Shown piece after piece: positions 24,701 to 36,355 of a DNA stretch of 64,000 nt. This DNA comes from Basidiobolus meristosporus CBS 931.73 (lineage: Eukaryota > Basidiobolomycota > Basidiobolomycetes > Basidiobolales > Basidiobolaceae), in contig MCFE01000240.1 of the NCBI GenBank assembly GCA_002104905.1, positions 1 to 64,000 on the forward strand. The letters run 5' to 3'. Numbering within the stretch: position 1 is the first letter of the stretch; every line of letters starts with the position of its first letter. The notes under the pieces are model-generated. The model was given only the letters and a program-made list of their open reading frames with translations. It did not search any database and had not been told where the DNA came from. A program made the position numbers and the translations under genes.

Positions 24701-27700
24701 ATGAACATGCCGTTTGATGTCAGTTTGTTACGTAACATGGGATTATGCTATGCCACACCAACCGGAATCGAAGTTGGTCCATCACTTTCTCTGGTGTCCA
24801 CCACGAGGCGAATCTTTCTGGATATGATCGAACGTAACTGGCGAATTTCCAGATGATCCAGCGATAATGATTTTCTGTCCATCGATCCGAGAACTGGGGT
24901 GATTTACATCCTAGCGCAACCAACTCCTGATGGGCGTCTTCAAAGCCCCAAGAATCAGTAGCAAACTTCAATCGGCCGTTGGTGGTGGCGGATTTAAAGC
25001 GATATTGGGCTGCATTGGAGGGGTTGATGCTTCCAATCTCCAAGGGGCTAGCATTTACAAGTAAGTCAAAGGTGCGGTTAAACTTGGACCTTGATATACG
25101 TACAGGTTATAACTTCCGAGCGCGTCGAGATCCCTGTTAATAGGCACCTGAGCGAGATCTTTCAACGTGATTCTTGAAGTGGTCGCTGTGATTAAGGAAT
25201 TAATATATAGATGAATCCAGAATTCTCGCATTGCGGTGTATACCTCTCATGTTAAAAATATCGGAAGGGCGAAATGAGGTTTCCTCGCAAGAGGTGCGGC
25301 TGACTTTTTGCGTGACAACAGGTAAGTCATTTTGCTTCTGAGGTCGGGGTGACATCATAGGGCTTTTGAAAGGCTTGCTAAATCTTGAACGAAGTGCCTT
25401 GGGGGTGGAGAGTTGAGCTTTCGAAGATTCTCTCAATCCAGTTTTATCCGCTCCAGCCCTCCCAATGGATACATTGCTGTCCTGGATATTGACGCTTTTT
25501 CGTATAGGTGTCTTGAACAAGGGCCTGATGTTGCTTCGATTCTGGGTTGAACGGAATGGATGGGTTGGTGTGGTTGATATTTCAGCTTTTGACTCCAAGG
25601 TTTCTATTCAAATCCCATAAATCATGTTAATACGTAAACCACAGACTTCGAGTGAAACTCAAGGTATCATACCGTTTGGTTCAACGTGAGATACTCGCTT
25701 TTGATGAATTGCGATGCTGCTCGTTGAGTCAGGATACTGCGGGTTGCGAAGTGATGATGGGTATTTTCCATTATTTGTTTGTTCGGTTTCTATCGATGCG
25801 ATCTGATTTTTCATAAGAGGTGATGGAGAGCCGGTTTGGATATCTCGGATTTTGGGAGATATGATTCCTTCGGTTCCAGAAGATTGCGCTAGAGCTTCGT
25901 TATCCTGCACCGGTTTCGATTTCTCCAACGCTAAATCATCTCCAAAGCAGGCGTTGACGTTAATCTCTTCTTGGCCAAAGAGCTCCTTTGCTTTTTGCAA
26001 AGAAGATTCTGATGGTCCCGCCAGTTTTCTTCCGGCACCAGTCGAAAAACCCAGATTGCTCTTGGCATCAAGATAACCACGGTCGGATGCCGCGTCATCA
26101 GCTAGATCACCAAAGAGCTCCTTTGCTTTCTGTAACGAAGATTCTGATGGTGTTGCAAGCTTCTTTCCAGCACCCGTCGAAAATCCTAGTTTACCTGTGG
26201 CACCAGAATAGCCGAAGTCTGCTGCAGTTTCATCGGGATCACCAAAGAGTGCTTTCGCCTTTTTCAAGGAGGATTCTGACGGTGCCGCAAGCTTCTTTCC
26301 AGCGCCAGTTGAAAAACTTGGAATATCCTTGGCACTAAAATTGTTGTTGTCTAGTGACACCTCATCCATATCACCGAAAAGTTCTTTTGCTCTTTGTAAA
26401 GAAGAGTCTGATGGTGCTGCAAGATTCTTCCCACCACCGGTCGAAAATCCTAGATTACCTGTGGCACCAGGATAGCCGAAGTCTGTTACAGCTTCATCGG
26501 GATCAGCAAAGAGTTCCTTTGCTCTCTGTAAAGAAGACTCTGATGGTGCTGCCAGCTTCTTACCAGCACCCGTCGAAAAGCCTACGCTACTCGAGATGCC
26601 TGGATAACTGTGACCTGCTGTAGCTTCATCAGGATCACCAAAGAGCTCTTTAGCTTTTTGTAAAGAAGACTCTGATGGCGTGGCAAGCTTCTTTCCGGCA
26701 CCGGTTGAAAAGCCTAGATTCCCTGTAACACCAGAATATCCAAAATCTGTTGCAGCTCCATCACGATCACCAAAGAGCTCTTTAGCCTTTTGTAAGGAAG
26801 ACTCCGATGGTGCTGCAAGTTTCTTGCCTGCACCAGTAGAAAAACCCAGGCTACCAGTAGCACCAGGATAGCCGAAGTCTGTTGCAGCTTCATCGGGAGC
26901 ACCAAAGAGTTCCTTTGCTCTCTGTAAAGAAGATTCTGATGGTGCTGCCAGCTCCTTACCAGCACCCGTCGAAAAGCCTAGGCCACTCGAGATGCCTGGG
27001 TAACTGTAGCCTGTTGTAGCTTCATCAGGATCACTAAAGAGCTCTTTGGCCTTTTGTAAAGAAGACTCGGATGGTGTGGCAAGCTTCTTTCCGGCACCCG
27101 TTGAAAATCCCAGATTCCCTTTGGCACCTGGATAGTCAAGTTCAGTTGCAGCTTCATCGAGGTCGCCAAAGAGTTCCTTTGCTCTTTGTAAAGAAGACTT
27201 CGATGGCGCCGCAAGCTTCTTCCCACCACCGGTCGAAAATCCTAGATTACTGGTGGCACCAGGAAAACTGCTGGCTGTTACTGTCTCATCGGGATTATCA
27301 AAGAGTTTGAAGGCTTGCTCCAGAGATGTTTTTGAGGGGGCCGCCAATTTTTTTCCGCTACCGGTCGAGAACGACAGCTGTGTGTCGTCCTCTTTCGAAT
27401 CATTGAATAAAAGAATAGCTTTTCCCAACGCTTCTTCTGAAGGGGGCTTTAATTTCTTGCCTGCACCGGTCGAAAACCCATAGGAATATGAATTCACTAC
27501 ATCCCCCGTAACAGACTCACCACTAACACCATCCGCATTCTCACAAGCCTTTATCAAAGGCGATTTGTAGGGAGAGGTGAGCCTTCCTGTACTATCTGCT
27601 ACCTTACCCGATCCCTTACTGCTAGTGTCAGAGGGAAGATCCTTGGTGCTCTCGGGAGATATTGCTGATGTAGGGCTGGAAGGGCCATCCGAACCGAATG

Positions 27701-30700
27701 GATTCTGGTCAGATTTAGCAGTTGTTGATGTCTGCGGTTGATTTTTTGTGGAGTGGAGATCCGACTTGAACCCCGTTGTAAAACCCCCATATTGATTGAC
27801 AATGGCGGTCACATCCAGATCGTGGAACTCACCTTGAAGGTCTTCCATCAGGGAAGTTTTATCCTCCTTCGAGTTCTCACCGCTGTAGGGTGAGGGATTC
27901 TCAATTCGGACGTCCTCTTGACTGAGCGTTTGGTGAACTGCATTTAAAGATCTTCGTTTCGAGGTTGTATGAAGATCAGAGTCAGCAAAAGGTCGTTTCA
28001 AATGGCCAGCAGTGTCGGTCTGACTTGTGCTTGAGGGATTAGATACACTGTCTTTACTTGGCAATGGCTTTTCTACGGAAGGCTCCGTTGAGTCAGAGGA
28101 GTGATCCGGTTTGTGGGAACCAAGGCTAGATGAAGCATTTTCGAACAATCCCATCGCCTTTCTTAAAGCATCTTTGTTGGGAGGTTGTAACTTTTTACCT
28201 TTCCCAGTAGAAAATCCACCAAATGTTAATAGAGAATTCTCTATGTAGCTAAAGTCAGGCATCTCATCCTTGTCAATTTCCAATTGGTCTATCATTACTG
28301 GCGTGCTATCCGGATTCTGTACATTAGCTAATCGGGGCTTTTTGGAGACCGATGTCAAAGGTGTATTTGTGCTTAGAGGAATCGGAGGCTCATGGTGATT
28401 TGGTCGTTTGGTTGTTATTACAGTTTCTTCACTGCTAGAGCTCTTTCCAATAAACGGGTTAGATCTTGGTGAAGTGCGCTCAACCTTGGGGGTTTTATAA
28501 TTGCGAGCTTTGTTCTGAGCTTCTATTGCCAAAGCCCCAAGCGTCTTAGCTCGAAATATGTTGTCCCCAAGCCCGTTAGTATTGATCGATTTGTTGAGGA
28601 ATAGAGCATTCTCAGTCTCACGTAACTCATCCACACTTGGGAGAGGCAAGATTCGCCCAGAGCCGGTCCGAAACCCCTGTGTCTTTAAAACTGTGAAATC
28701 CAAAGGAGTGCTGGCTTCGAATAAATCTCGATCATTCTCCATTACAGTGGCTAATTCCGGTGACTGTGTTGGCTGATGCTCGTACTCATCGCTTCTGACT
28801 TGTGCTTCATCAGATTTGACACTTGGGATGCATGTCCCATCGATATACTCTTTTTTACAATTAGTACGGATTCAGAAATGATTCGCCAGAGAAACCATTA
28901 CCTTCTGTGTGGTTGTTAGTAATTGGGTCACCCTCAGTGCGATCTAAATTTTGATTGATATTTGGCGTAAATTCGCAGTGCATGCAGTACACACTTGTTG
29001 GGTTACTTGCCTTGACGATCTTCAAAATTGATGCAATTAGGAGGAGTCTAAAAAGAGTGTCACCGTAAGTACATTATAAGTGGGCCTGGGTTTGGGAGGT
29101 ACATGTGTTACCTTGGTATCTGAGTCGAAATCCCCTTCAACTGAAGGCAATAATCCATCTTGTTTGAGCTCTTCAGCTTTGGTAGTGGATTCCACTATGG
29201 TCGATGAACTGTGAGGCATAGTCGTCAGATCACTCTCTTCATTCACTTCATCTAAAACAACTCGCATAAACACTCTAATGTCTCACTTATTCATCCGTGT
29301 GCAGCTACTGTACCTTCACACTGATCATCATCATCTACGATACATCATGAAAGTTATTAACGAACTACTCGTCAAAGCGCAATGTCATCCACCTACCGCT
29401 TGGAAGGTCGGTACATTCAGGGCTCGAGTGCTCTGATTCATTTGGTGTATTTTCAAATAACGAAGGGGAAAGTGGTTGCTCAGCATTTTCGTCTGTTAGT
29501 ACATGCTCTTGAGAGTGTTGCCTATCATTATACGTGGTGTCTATACATTGTGTATCATCACTCTTCTTTCCCTTAGACTCGAAGGGGTTGGATAACCTGG
29601 TAGGACTGCTGGAGTTGGAATGCTCCAGAGCTGAATCTTGCGATATGCTTGGCGACTTGGAAGGTAATTTAAAATTCATCGTCGCAAGTGGTTTGCATTG
29701 CTCTGCATCTCCTTGATGCTCGGTTGAGCCGGAGCTATTTAATAAGAGCTTGCTTGCATTATCGCCTAAAGCGTGCTTCGATGTGTGCTCTGTTTTTAAA
29801 TTACAATCCGAGTCCTTCATGAATTCAATAGAGTTTGAAGTGCTATCCCCATCATCATCATCGTCATCATCACCACCATCACCATCATCAAGAGTAAGCT
29901 CCTTAAGCCCTCTTCTGGGCTTGACTCTGGAAGGAGTATCTAAAGGAGACCATGCGGAACTATTGTCCGGGGTCTGCTTAGATGCTCCGCCCAGAGAAAA
30001 CCGGCGGATTTTCGAAAAAGGGGTGGAAATTCCAGTGGCTTTCGGATTAACGATTTGCGTATTAATATGTACTCGTTGCGTTGGAGAAGACAGCCACCCA
30101 GGCGAGTCGCCAAGATGCTGGTCTAACAGTTTCGAGATCGATATGTGAGGAGAGAGCTCTTCATCATCATGCACATGCGAAAGTGGAGAACCAGGGGTGC
30201 TATGTGGATGTCTGTTCTTACTCGAGGTGTTGGAATTCATTAATACTGTGCTCGGTGTGCTTGCCGTGCTTTTGAATTTCTCGGAGTTTCGCGTAGGCGT
30301 TTTGTTGCCAAAACCTAGGGTACCTCCGTTCTCCAAGGAGAACTTTTCGAACTGGAGGGTCTTCTCACGCATCAGTTGGGTCTTTTGTTGTGTAGGAGTA
30401 AGATCCTCCATCTCGGCCAGTCTAGGGGTCTGGATTCGAGTAGACGGCGTTTCGATTTTATAGTGCCGTTGCGTGTTGGGAGTGTGCAGAAGCTCAGTCT
30501 CTTGAAAAGCACATTCCTCTTGGATCTACAAGAAAAAATGGTTGAGCTGGAAGATCGAGGCATAGGACGAGGGAGGTGATTCAGAATATCGTTGATAATC
30601 GTACTGCAGAGCTCACGTACCCCAGGCATAAGTTGTTCTGCTTTGAATCTTTCGGTTATCTCGTTTTGTATTCCTTGAGGCACAGCCGACCACCAACCGT

Positions 30701-30830
30701 CGTCGTCGTCTTCCTCATTACCACCTGTGGTAGTGGAGGGTTCAGTTCCGTCGGGATAGAATTTCTGTAGAATAATGGTATTTCCTCGAGGACATTGAAA
30801 AGAAAAATTTCTCTCCTTTGACTGACACAT
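21708..30830 (-). CDS. BRCA2: BRCA2 homologue with an expanded BRC-repeat array
   Basis: Twenty exons: 30621-30830, 29397-30525, 29314-29334, 29112-29251, 29011-29047, 28902-28943, 25673-28849, 25244-25603, 25104-25185, 24763-25047, 24542-24696, 24324-24472, 23977-24264, 23815-23914, 23583-23761, 23370-23519, 22974-23309, 22757-22917, 21883-22702, 21708-21821; 7935 bases, 2644 residues, all phases agreeing. Residues 1-560 are acidic and disordered. About 580-1500 carry fourteen BRC repeats (F-S-T-G-x-G-K-K-L...A-K-E-L-F) that should bind RAD51, plus one degenerate. About 1700-1825 is the helical domain (ENHYRWIIWKFASY; RYEKEI..RSALKRIIERDD). OB1 follows (ELTDGWYSLRTH; LVGS.EA.PALE), then a tower of long helices near 2026-2118, OB2 (ITIWRPDPSIYDML) and OB3 to about 2334. 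The last 310 residues are not part of known BRCA2. The protein loads RAD51 on single-stranded DNA. The joining of the first six exons to the rest is inference from phase. The third exon is only 21 bases and the fifth intron appears to use a GC donor. Confidence 0.93.
25960..27500 (-). repeat. Tandem BRC-repeat array, 132-base period, inside BRCA2
   Basis: Twelve BRC units in a row occupy the C-terminal half of the large exon. From about 25980 to 27300 the units keep a 44-codon (132-base) spacing, with near-identical cores and 44-residue linkers ending in a GYPGATG- or SYPGISS-like phrase. Two more BRC units (about 28600-28700 and 28130-28250) and one degenerate unit (about 27730-27800) lie upstream in the protein and are more diverged. 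The near identity implies recent expansion or homogenisation. Confidence 0.92.
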
Positions 30831-31026
30831 CAGCTATTGAGGAAATGACTGAGAAAAGACACCTAAAGTGCAACCAACTATGCTTACACCTAAAGACTGC
30901 AGTCACTTGGATGGGATTTCTATTGGCTGGCAAAGAGATCCAGCACAGAACTGCGGTAAAATATAAACAATTGAGCCATTCACAAACATTTCGCCTAAAT
31001 AAGAAGATTTTGGGAATGCAAGGTTC

Positions 31027-31027
<1 letters not shown>

Positions 31028-31098
<71 letters not shown>
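31028..31098. repeat. (CA)n microsatellite
   Basis: About 35 CA dinucleotides with one TA interruption near 31071, lying between the 5' ends of BRCA2 and the 3' end of ATP19. Apparent Cys-Val or Thr-His frames here are artefacts of the repeat. Confidence 0.97.
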
Positions 31099-31386
31099 GG
31101 GCCTCATTGAAACACTACCCTCCAAAATCCATAGTCTATTGAGAATTTCAGCAATATACAGCTACATCGATATTTCGTAACAAATCTTCACTCATTATAT
31201 CTCATACAACTGGCAGCGCATTTAAGGATGTACAGTCCCCGAATGCTAGTGTTAGGGTTTCCAAAATCAACAGTTTATGGGAAATTGTCTTCGGGGAATG
31301 AAAAGAAACATGAGAAATTTGAAGTGATTGAATGTGATACAATTTTGGAGTGGAAAACTGCTACTGTAATGAAACTAATAGAGGTA

Positions 31387-31746
31387 TTAGTGATGGGAAC
31401 CGGAAGGCTTGGCATCGTCCTTGTGCTTGGCAATGTATTCCTTGACGAAGGCCTCTTCTTCGGCAGAAGAAGTGTTGAGAGGTGGCTCAGAGGTAAAATC
31501 CTTGGGAGGGCCAGCCAACTTCTTCTTAGCGCCCCACACCAAGAGACCTAAACTACCCAAAGTACCGAGGGCAAGCTAACAAAACAAACTGATGAGTTCA
31601 CGGGTCCGCAGGGATTTGGAAGTGGAGAGAGAAACAAGCCCTCCGTATAACCGACACACCGAACTGCACTGAGCTAAATTCTAGAGAAATATGCTTACAT
31701 ATTCGTTGGCAATCTTCTTTCCAGCAATCACGTAGTAACCACCCAT
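31387..31746 (-). CDS. ATP19: Mitochondrial ATP synthase subunit k (Atp19-like)
   Basis: Two exons (31699-31746 and 31387-31575, 123-base intron), 78 residues. The short N-terminus (MGGYYVIAGKKIANEY) is followed by one membrane helix (LALGTLGSLGLLVWGAKKKL) and a charged tail with 'EEEAFVKEYIAKHKDD', the same layout and spacing as yeast Atp19 (short N-terminus, 'LA.GTLG.LGLLV' helix, 'EEKFIENYLKKH' tail). The subunit sits in the inner membrane part of F1Fo-ATP synthase and supports dimer formation in yeast. The protein is intron-split and only 78 residues, so simple ORF calling misses it. The assignment rests on motif and length agreement. Confidence 0.85.
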
Positions 31747-32282
31747 AGTTGTGTAAGTATTGGTCAAGGATAGAGAGGACAAGAGCTACGCACAAATTGT
31801 ATGAAAGTGAAAACTTCGATGTAAAAAAAATTGATTCTCTGAGCCCATTTAGTTAATGCGTTGGGCCTGGTGTGGGGTTGTCATGCTCCGCAGAATGATA
31901 TATGTCAGCCCGAGTATTCACTCATTGGCCAAGAATTACCCCGGATATTCAGATGGGCCACTATTCTGCCTGAGGTTTCAGGTATTTGCGATAATATCGG
32001 CCACCAAATCACCCCAAAAAAAGGGATTGTGGTTAAATAAAGTTGGACTAAATCATGTTTAACCGATTTACTGTTGGAATAGTCGGAGCATTAGGAGGTT
32101 GTTGGTGAAGGTAGTGGAGATAATGTGGAGTTCCATCAAATTGGCCTGCTTCACTGAAGATTTGATAGGAATTGCATTTGGCCTGTATGATAAAAATAGA
32201 TAACATGGTAAACAAGTGCACATGAGTGAGCTTCGGCTTGAACTAGCATATTAATCTATTTCATGAATGTTGGGTGTTAGTA
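31747..32282. other. Intergenic between ATP19 and Lunapark genes
   Basis: AT-rich, no coding frame of note, no RNA gene seen. It should hold the ATP19 promoter and the Lunapark 3' end. Confidence 0.5.
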
Positions 32283-34055
32283 CTATTCATTCTTTTTCCT
32301 TGATTTCTGTTTCCTTTGTCGGAAGGTGGCGTTTTTAGGTTCGATTTGAGGTGGTTTTGCTGCCTCCTCCGACTGGTTTGTTTTGTGACTACCGTTTTGG
32401 TTTGGTTCGGCATCTTCTGGCTCATCTTCCTCTTCCTCCTCCTCCTGCTCCTTTGTGGTGTCTGTAGCTTGATCTTCGGCAACGTGCTCATCGCTTGAGA
32501 CTTTCTCATTGTCAGAGAGTTCTTTAGTTGCTCTCAGCTCCGCTGGACTTCTCGCAGGGGTCTCAGGCAGAGTGCTTTCTGTCGCCTTCTGATCTTTCGA
32601 AGCTGTATTGATGGAGTTGGTCACCGGGGTTTGCATAGGTCGGGTGCGAGGGTGACGACTAGCATTGAGGAAATTACACTTCGGACAATGATATTCTGAC
32701 CGACAGGAATTTGGTTGTTAGTGTACGTTTACGTAACAGCGATTTTTGGTGACCTCTTACGAATTTCGTTGATTTCACTGGGTAAAGCCAACCCATTATG
32801 TGCAAAGCAGTTTTTACAAATCAATGCATATTTGGAGTTTGGGCCTTCTTCCCCAACGATCACATCAATGATCCTATCGTACCAGCTATTCCTTTGAGTG
32901 TTGAAGGCATGGTGAGCTGGATGATGCGAGATGAGAAATCAATGAGAAAGCAAATGATTGAAGAGTGTGTGCCAAACTAACAGTTGATTCCATTGCTGGC
33001 TCCGATCCTGGGTGCATGATATGGAGTTGTGCCAGGTAACTTGATTCCATTAGTATAGGGATTTTGCGGGGCAGGAGTTGAGGCGGAGCTGATCCCATTC
33101 AATGAATTCGGTTGATTCTTTGGACGCAAGTTAGGATTGACAGGTGCTAAATAAAGTTAGGCATTAGATATATTGATGAGTTAATTGATATCTAAACGAC
33201 GAACCTGAGTTGGGCGCAGTAGGGTTTCCTCGAGTCTGCGGCCGATTATTATTTTGTGGTGTGTTGCTCTTTGGGCCTGGCATCTGTGGTGAACGGTGTG
33301 AACGAAGCGCATGGGAATGAATAGGAAGGTATAGACCCACTTTGGCTCCGGGTTTCGCTTTGACTGGTGTATCATAGCGGTCTAGCAGGGTTTTAGTCGA
33401 GTAGTAGGCTGTCTTTTTCTTCAGCTCTTCAACCTGTTGTATGGCTAGGTTAGTGTATCGGTAGCACCAAATCATTAAATATCTACGTAGCCCACTAAAG
33501 TGTAGCACCTTCTGTCGTTGTTTGACTCTGAGATTTTCCAGCTGGTTTTCTACAGTATACTGTTAACAATGGGGATTTCGCTGACCTTCACGTAGAGTTT
33601 CACCTTCGTTTAGACGTTTTCTGTTGTACCAGTAGGAAACACCGCGGGAAATGTAATAGATGCTTATCAGAGGAGTAAGAATATGTCAAGGGTATTCGCA
33701 CAATAGTATGCGAGTGTACCTGAACGGGATAACGAAAGCCGGAAGCAGCTTCCAAAGCCAGATGTAAAGCGCATCTTGTGCATCTCGCAGGTAGACAAAG
33801 TATGTGGCCAAATAAAGTCCGTAGGCAAAGAGAGAGTATATCAGGAAAAGTAGCACAAATTTGCGCTCCCGTACTTTAATATCGGAGAGACGCACTTCGA
33901 CCTTTTGGATTTTATCCTCCAAGTCGGCAAGTATCTTTTCGTAGTTATCTTCTTCACGCTACCATGAAATGGGAAATGAGCAAACCAGGGTAAAGGAACA
34001 TATGCTTTACCAAGACTATACATACGTGTTTGAATACGGAGAAGACAGCACCCAT
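32283..34055 (-). CDS. LNP1: Lunapark (ER three-way junction protein)
   Basis: Eight exons (34026-34055, 33720-33958, 33586-33662, 33509-33549, 33205-33433, 32982-33146, 32761-32916, 32283-32695), 1350 bases, 449 residues. It starts MGAVFSVFK, with Gly2 positioned for N-myristoylation. Residues 11-40 form the coiled coil 'YEKILADLEDKIQKVEVRL', followed by two membrane segments (about 45-65 and 72-90). A second coiled coil with 'VEELKKKTAYYSTKTLLDRYD' follows, then a disordered linker. The diagnostic Lunapark zinc ribbon lies near residues 270-320 (CKNCFAHNGLALPSE ... CPKCNFLN, a C-x2-C / C-x2-C pair). A Glu-rich tail ends the protein. Lunapark stabilises ER tubule junctions and works with Sey1/atlastin and reticulons. 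Confidence 0.94.
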
Positions 34056-34408
34056 TCTTACTGTAGCTGTTCCAGAGCGTAGAAGGCAAGGCTATTATCT
34101 TATAGGCAGCAATATTTACCAAGTTAACATGACTTCCTAAATCGTAAAATGGGTTTAGACGCCACCTGGAAACGAGCTTTGTGGTTTTAAGTTATCCAAT
34201 TTAATAGCGACTCATTTAATTGCATATGCTAGGCAGTCGTTGCACCAGAGCGGTATATGCATATTTCAGTAGGGACTTCAAAGCAATCCACTACCTCAAA
34301 TCTACATAAATATACCGCTTTAGCCAAGACTAAATATTTGTACTAATCGTTCAATATAAATCGATCCTGGCATTTATTACATACTCTTTGAATTCTCTAT
34401 ATATCTTT

Positions 34409-35987
34409 ATGTACTCTCGGTCAATATCCACACTGAATTTGAATCCTTCCTTGCGTGGGAAGTTACTAAAGGCTGGCTTCAAAAGCTCCAAGGATCTAGA
34501 GGGAGTCACACCGATCGGTTTGAGCCGAGGTTTGTATCAATAGGCCCTCAAGTACTGAGAACACAATTAGACAACGGGTTTGATTTCATTCACAATTCCA
34601 ACATTTAATAACGGAATGCATAGAGCTTTCAATCTCCAATGAAGAGGCTTTACTGATAATACAGCAAGTGAGGCAAGGTTAGTAACCCCCCAGGGCTCTA
34701 CCTAATTTGAAGCTGACTATTGGACGTTTTCTACAGAGAATGTGGAATCCTTTTCAGCTTCAGAAGCCTTGGAGCGTGAAAAGGCCAGGTGTCCTGTCAG
34801 TACGGGCTGTTTAGATTTGGACGCGATGTTCGGCAGCAAAGGGGTATTGATTGGGAAGATCACAGAATTTTGCGGTGTTCCTGGTATCGGAAAAACACAA
34901 CTTGGGTACGGAAAGAATCTAGACTGCCATTCCGGTGGAGTGCTCACGCAGTATTTAACTTTAGTATGCAATTGGCGTTGAACGTGCAAATTCCAAGATC
35001 ACTCGACGGCCCCGAAGGGGAAGCCATATATATCGGTACGCATCGCGTAGTGCATTGTTCGGGCTTGGATTTCTATCAACTCAATCAAAATCCCCAGACA
35101 CCGAAGGCAGTTTTATCGCGCAACGTACTGCGGAGATCGCGGAGGCAACTGCTGAGCGGATAAATCAACAACTGCGACAGAAGAATCTAGACACGGAATG
35201 TAGTGTTACTGTTTACGAGTCTAAGGCCGCGCACTTTCACTAATCATCGAGACAGCATTCCAAGTTGAGTCGATGCTATCTAGAATCCATTACTTCAGAG
35301 TGCTGGAGTACACCGAGCTGGTTGCTCTGGTTAATTTGCTCGAAGAGTTCCTTGAAACGCACGAGAATGTAACGATCTCTTCGCACAACTCAACAACTAT
35401 GTGGCTAACTAGTTTTGATGAAGGTCAAGATTATCATCGTCGACAGCATTGCCTTTCACTTCCGACTGAACTTTACTGACATGGGTCTAAGGACCAGATT
35501 GCTCAACGGCATCGCTCAGACCCTGCTGCAGCTGGCCGATTCAAAGGATATCGCCATTGTCCTCATGAACCAAATGACCACAAAGATCAATCACCACGCT
35601 ACCGACAAACAGAATGAGGCTGTATTGGTTCCCGCGCTAGGTATGGCTTTTCATGGCATTGTGTTAGAGCAAGAATCTCACCGATTCGTAGGTGAAAGCT
35701 GGGGCCATGCAAGTACCAACCGAGTGATCTTATTCTGGAAGGATGGGGTTCGGTGAGCAAGGTATCAAGCGGTATCTTGGCTACTTAGGCTAACACAGCT
35801 TTTCTCACTCAGAAATGCGCTTTTGTATAAATCGCCGAACATGGGAGAGAAGGTGGTTCAGTACCAAGTCACTGTAAGTGCAGACTCTGCCCACCAACTG
35901 TTGTCACTGATGGCTAAATGCTCTCTCTAGGCACATGGAATCCAGGATTATCTGGAAATTCGCAAACGAACTCATTCGGAGTGTTGA
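34409..35987 (+). CDS. RAD51C: RAD51 paralogue RAD51C
   Basis: About ten exons: 34409-34517, 34624-34677, 34737-34905, 34965-35035, 35098-about 35199, 35256-35368, 35424-35640, 35692-35752, 35813-35873, 35931-35987. The N-terminal helix-hairpin-helix region ([20 protein letters not shown], then [15 protein letters not shown]) and '[11 protein letters not shown]' match RAD51C rather than RAD51 itself. Walker [10 protein letters not shown] sits at about residues 101-109, 'YIDTEGSF' is the ATP-cap region, and Walker B lies in [10 protein letters not shown]. 'MNQMTTKI' and 'LVPALG-ESWGH' are paralogue hallmarks. RAD51C acts in the paralogue complexes that stabilise RAD51 filaments and process Holliday junctions. 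The donor after exon 5 is weak (35199 or 35202), so a few residues there are uncertain. The start is the first ATG in phase. Confidence 0.92.
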
Positions 35988-36355
35988 TATAGAGAATGGC
36001 ATGTGACGGCAAACCACACAGCCTATAGATAGAGAGGGGCTAAGGGTGACATTGGATGAATAAACCACAGATTTTGCTTTCCTCATCCTCATCCACATCC
36101 TCATGTACGTCTACATCCACTGCCTAATGGCCTAACAATCAAATATCCCCGCGGATATGTCACGTGATAGAAAATCGAAAGCAACCCCTGTCACTATTGG
36201 AGATGTTCGTTGGGAGAGTCATAAATTATACTCGAAACGAAAATTATTCTTTCTTTCCGCCACTGACATCTGTGAAGGTAATGATTACTTCCATCCATCC
36301 AAAGAAATATACAGCACAATGTTAACCACGATTTTCCTGAAAGTTGTAAGCGAAT

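Noticed and set aside
26978-27310. Alternative-frame frames running through the BRC array
   Set aside because: Repeat periodicity keeps other frames open; they are shadows of the BRCA2 frame.
30742-31180. Frames through the CA repeat reading as Cys-Val or Thr-His runs
   Set aside because: Pure microsatellite translation; no gene evidence on either strand.
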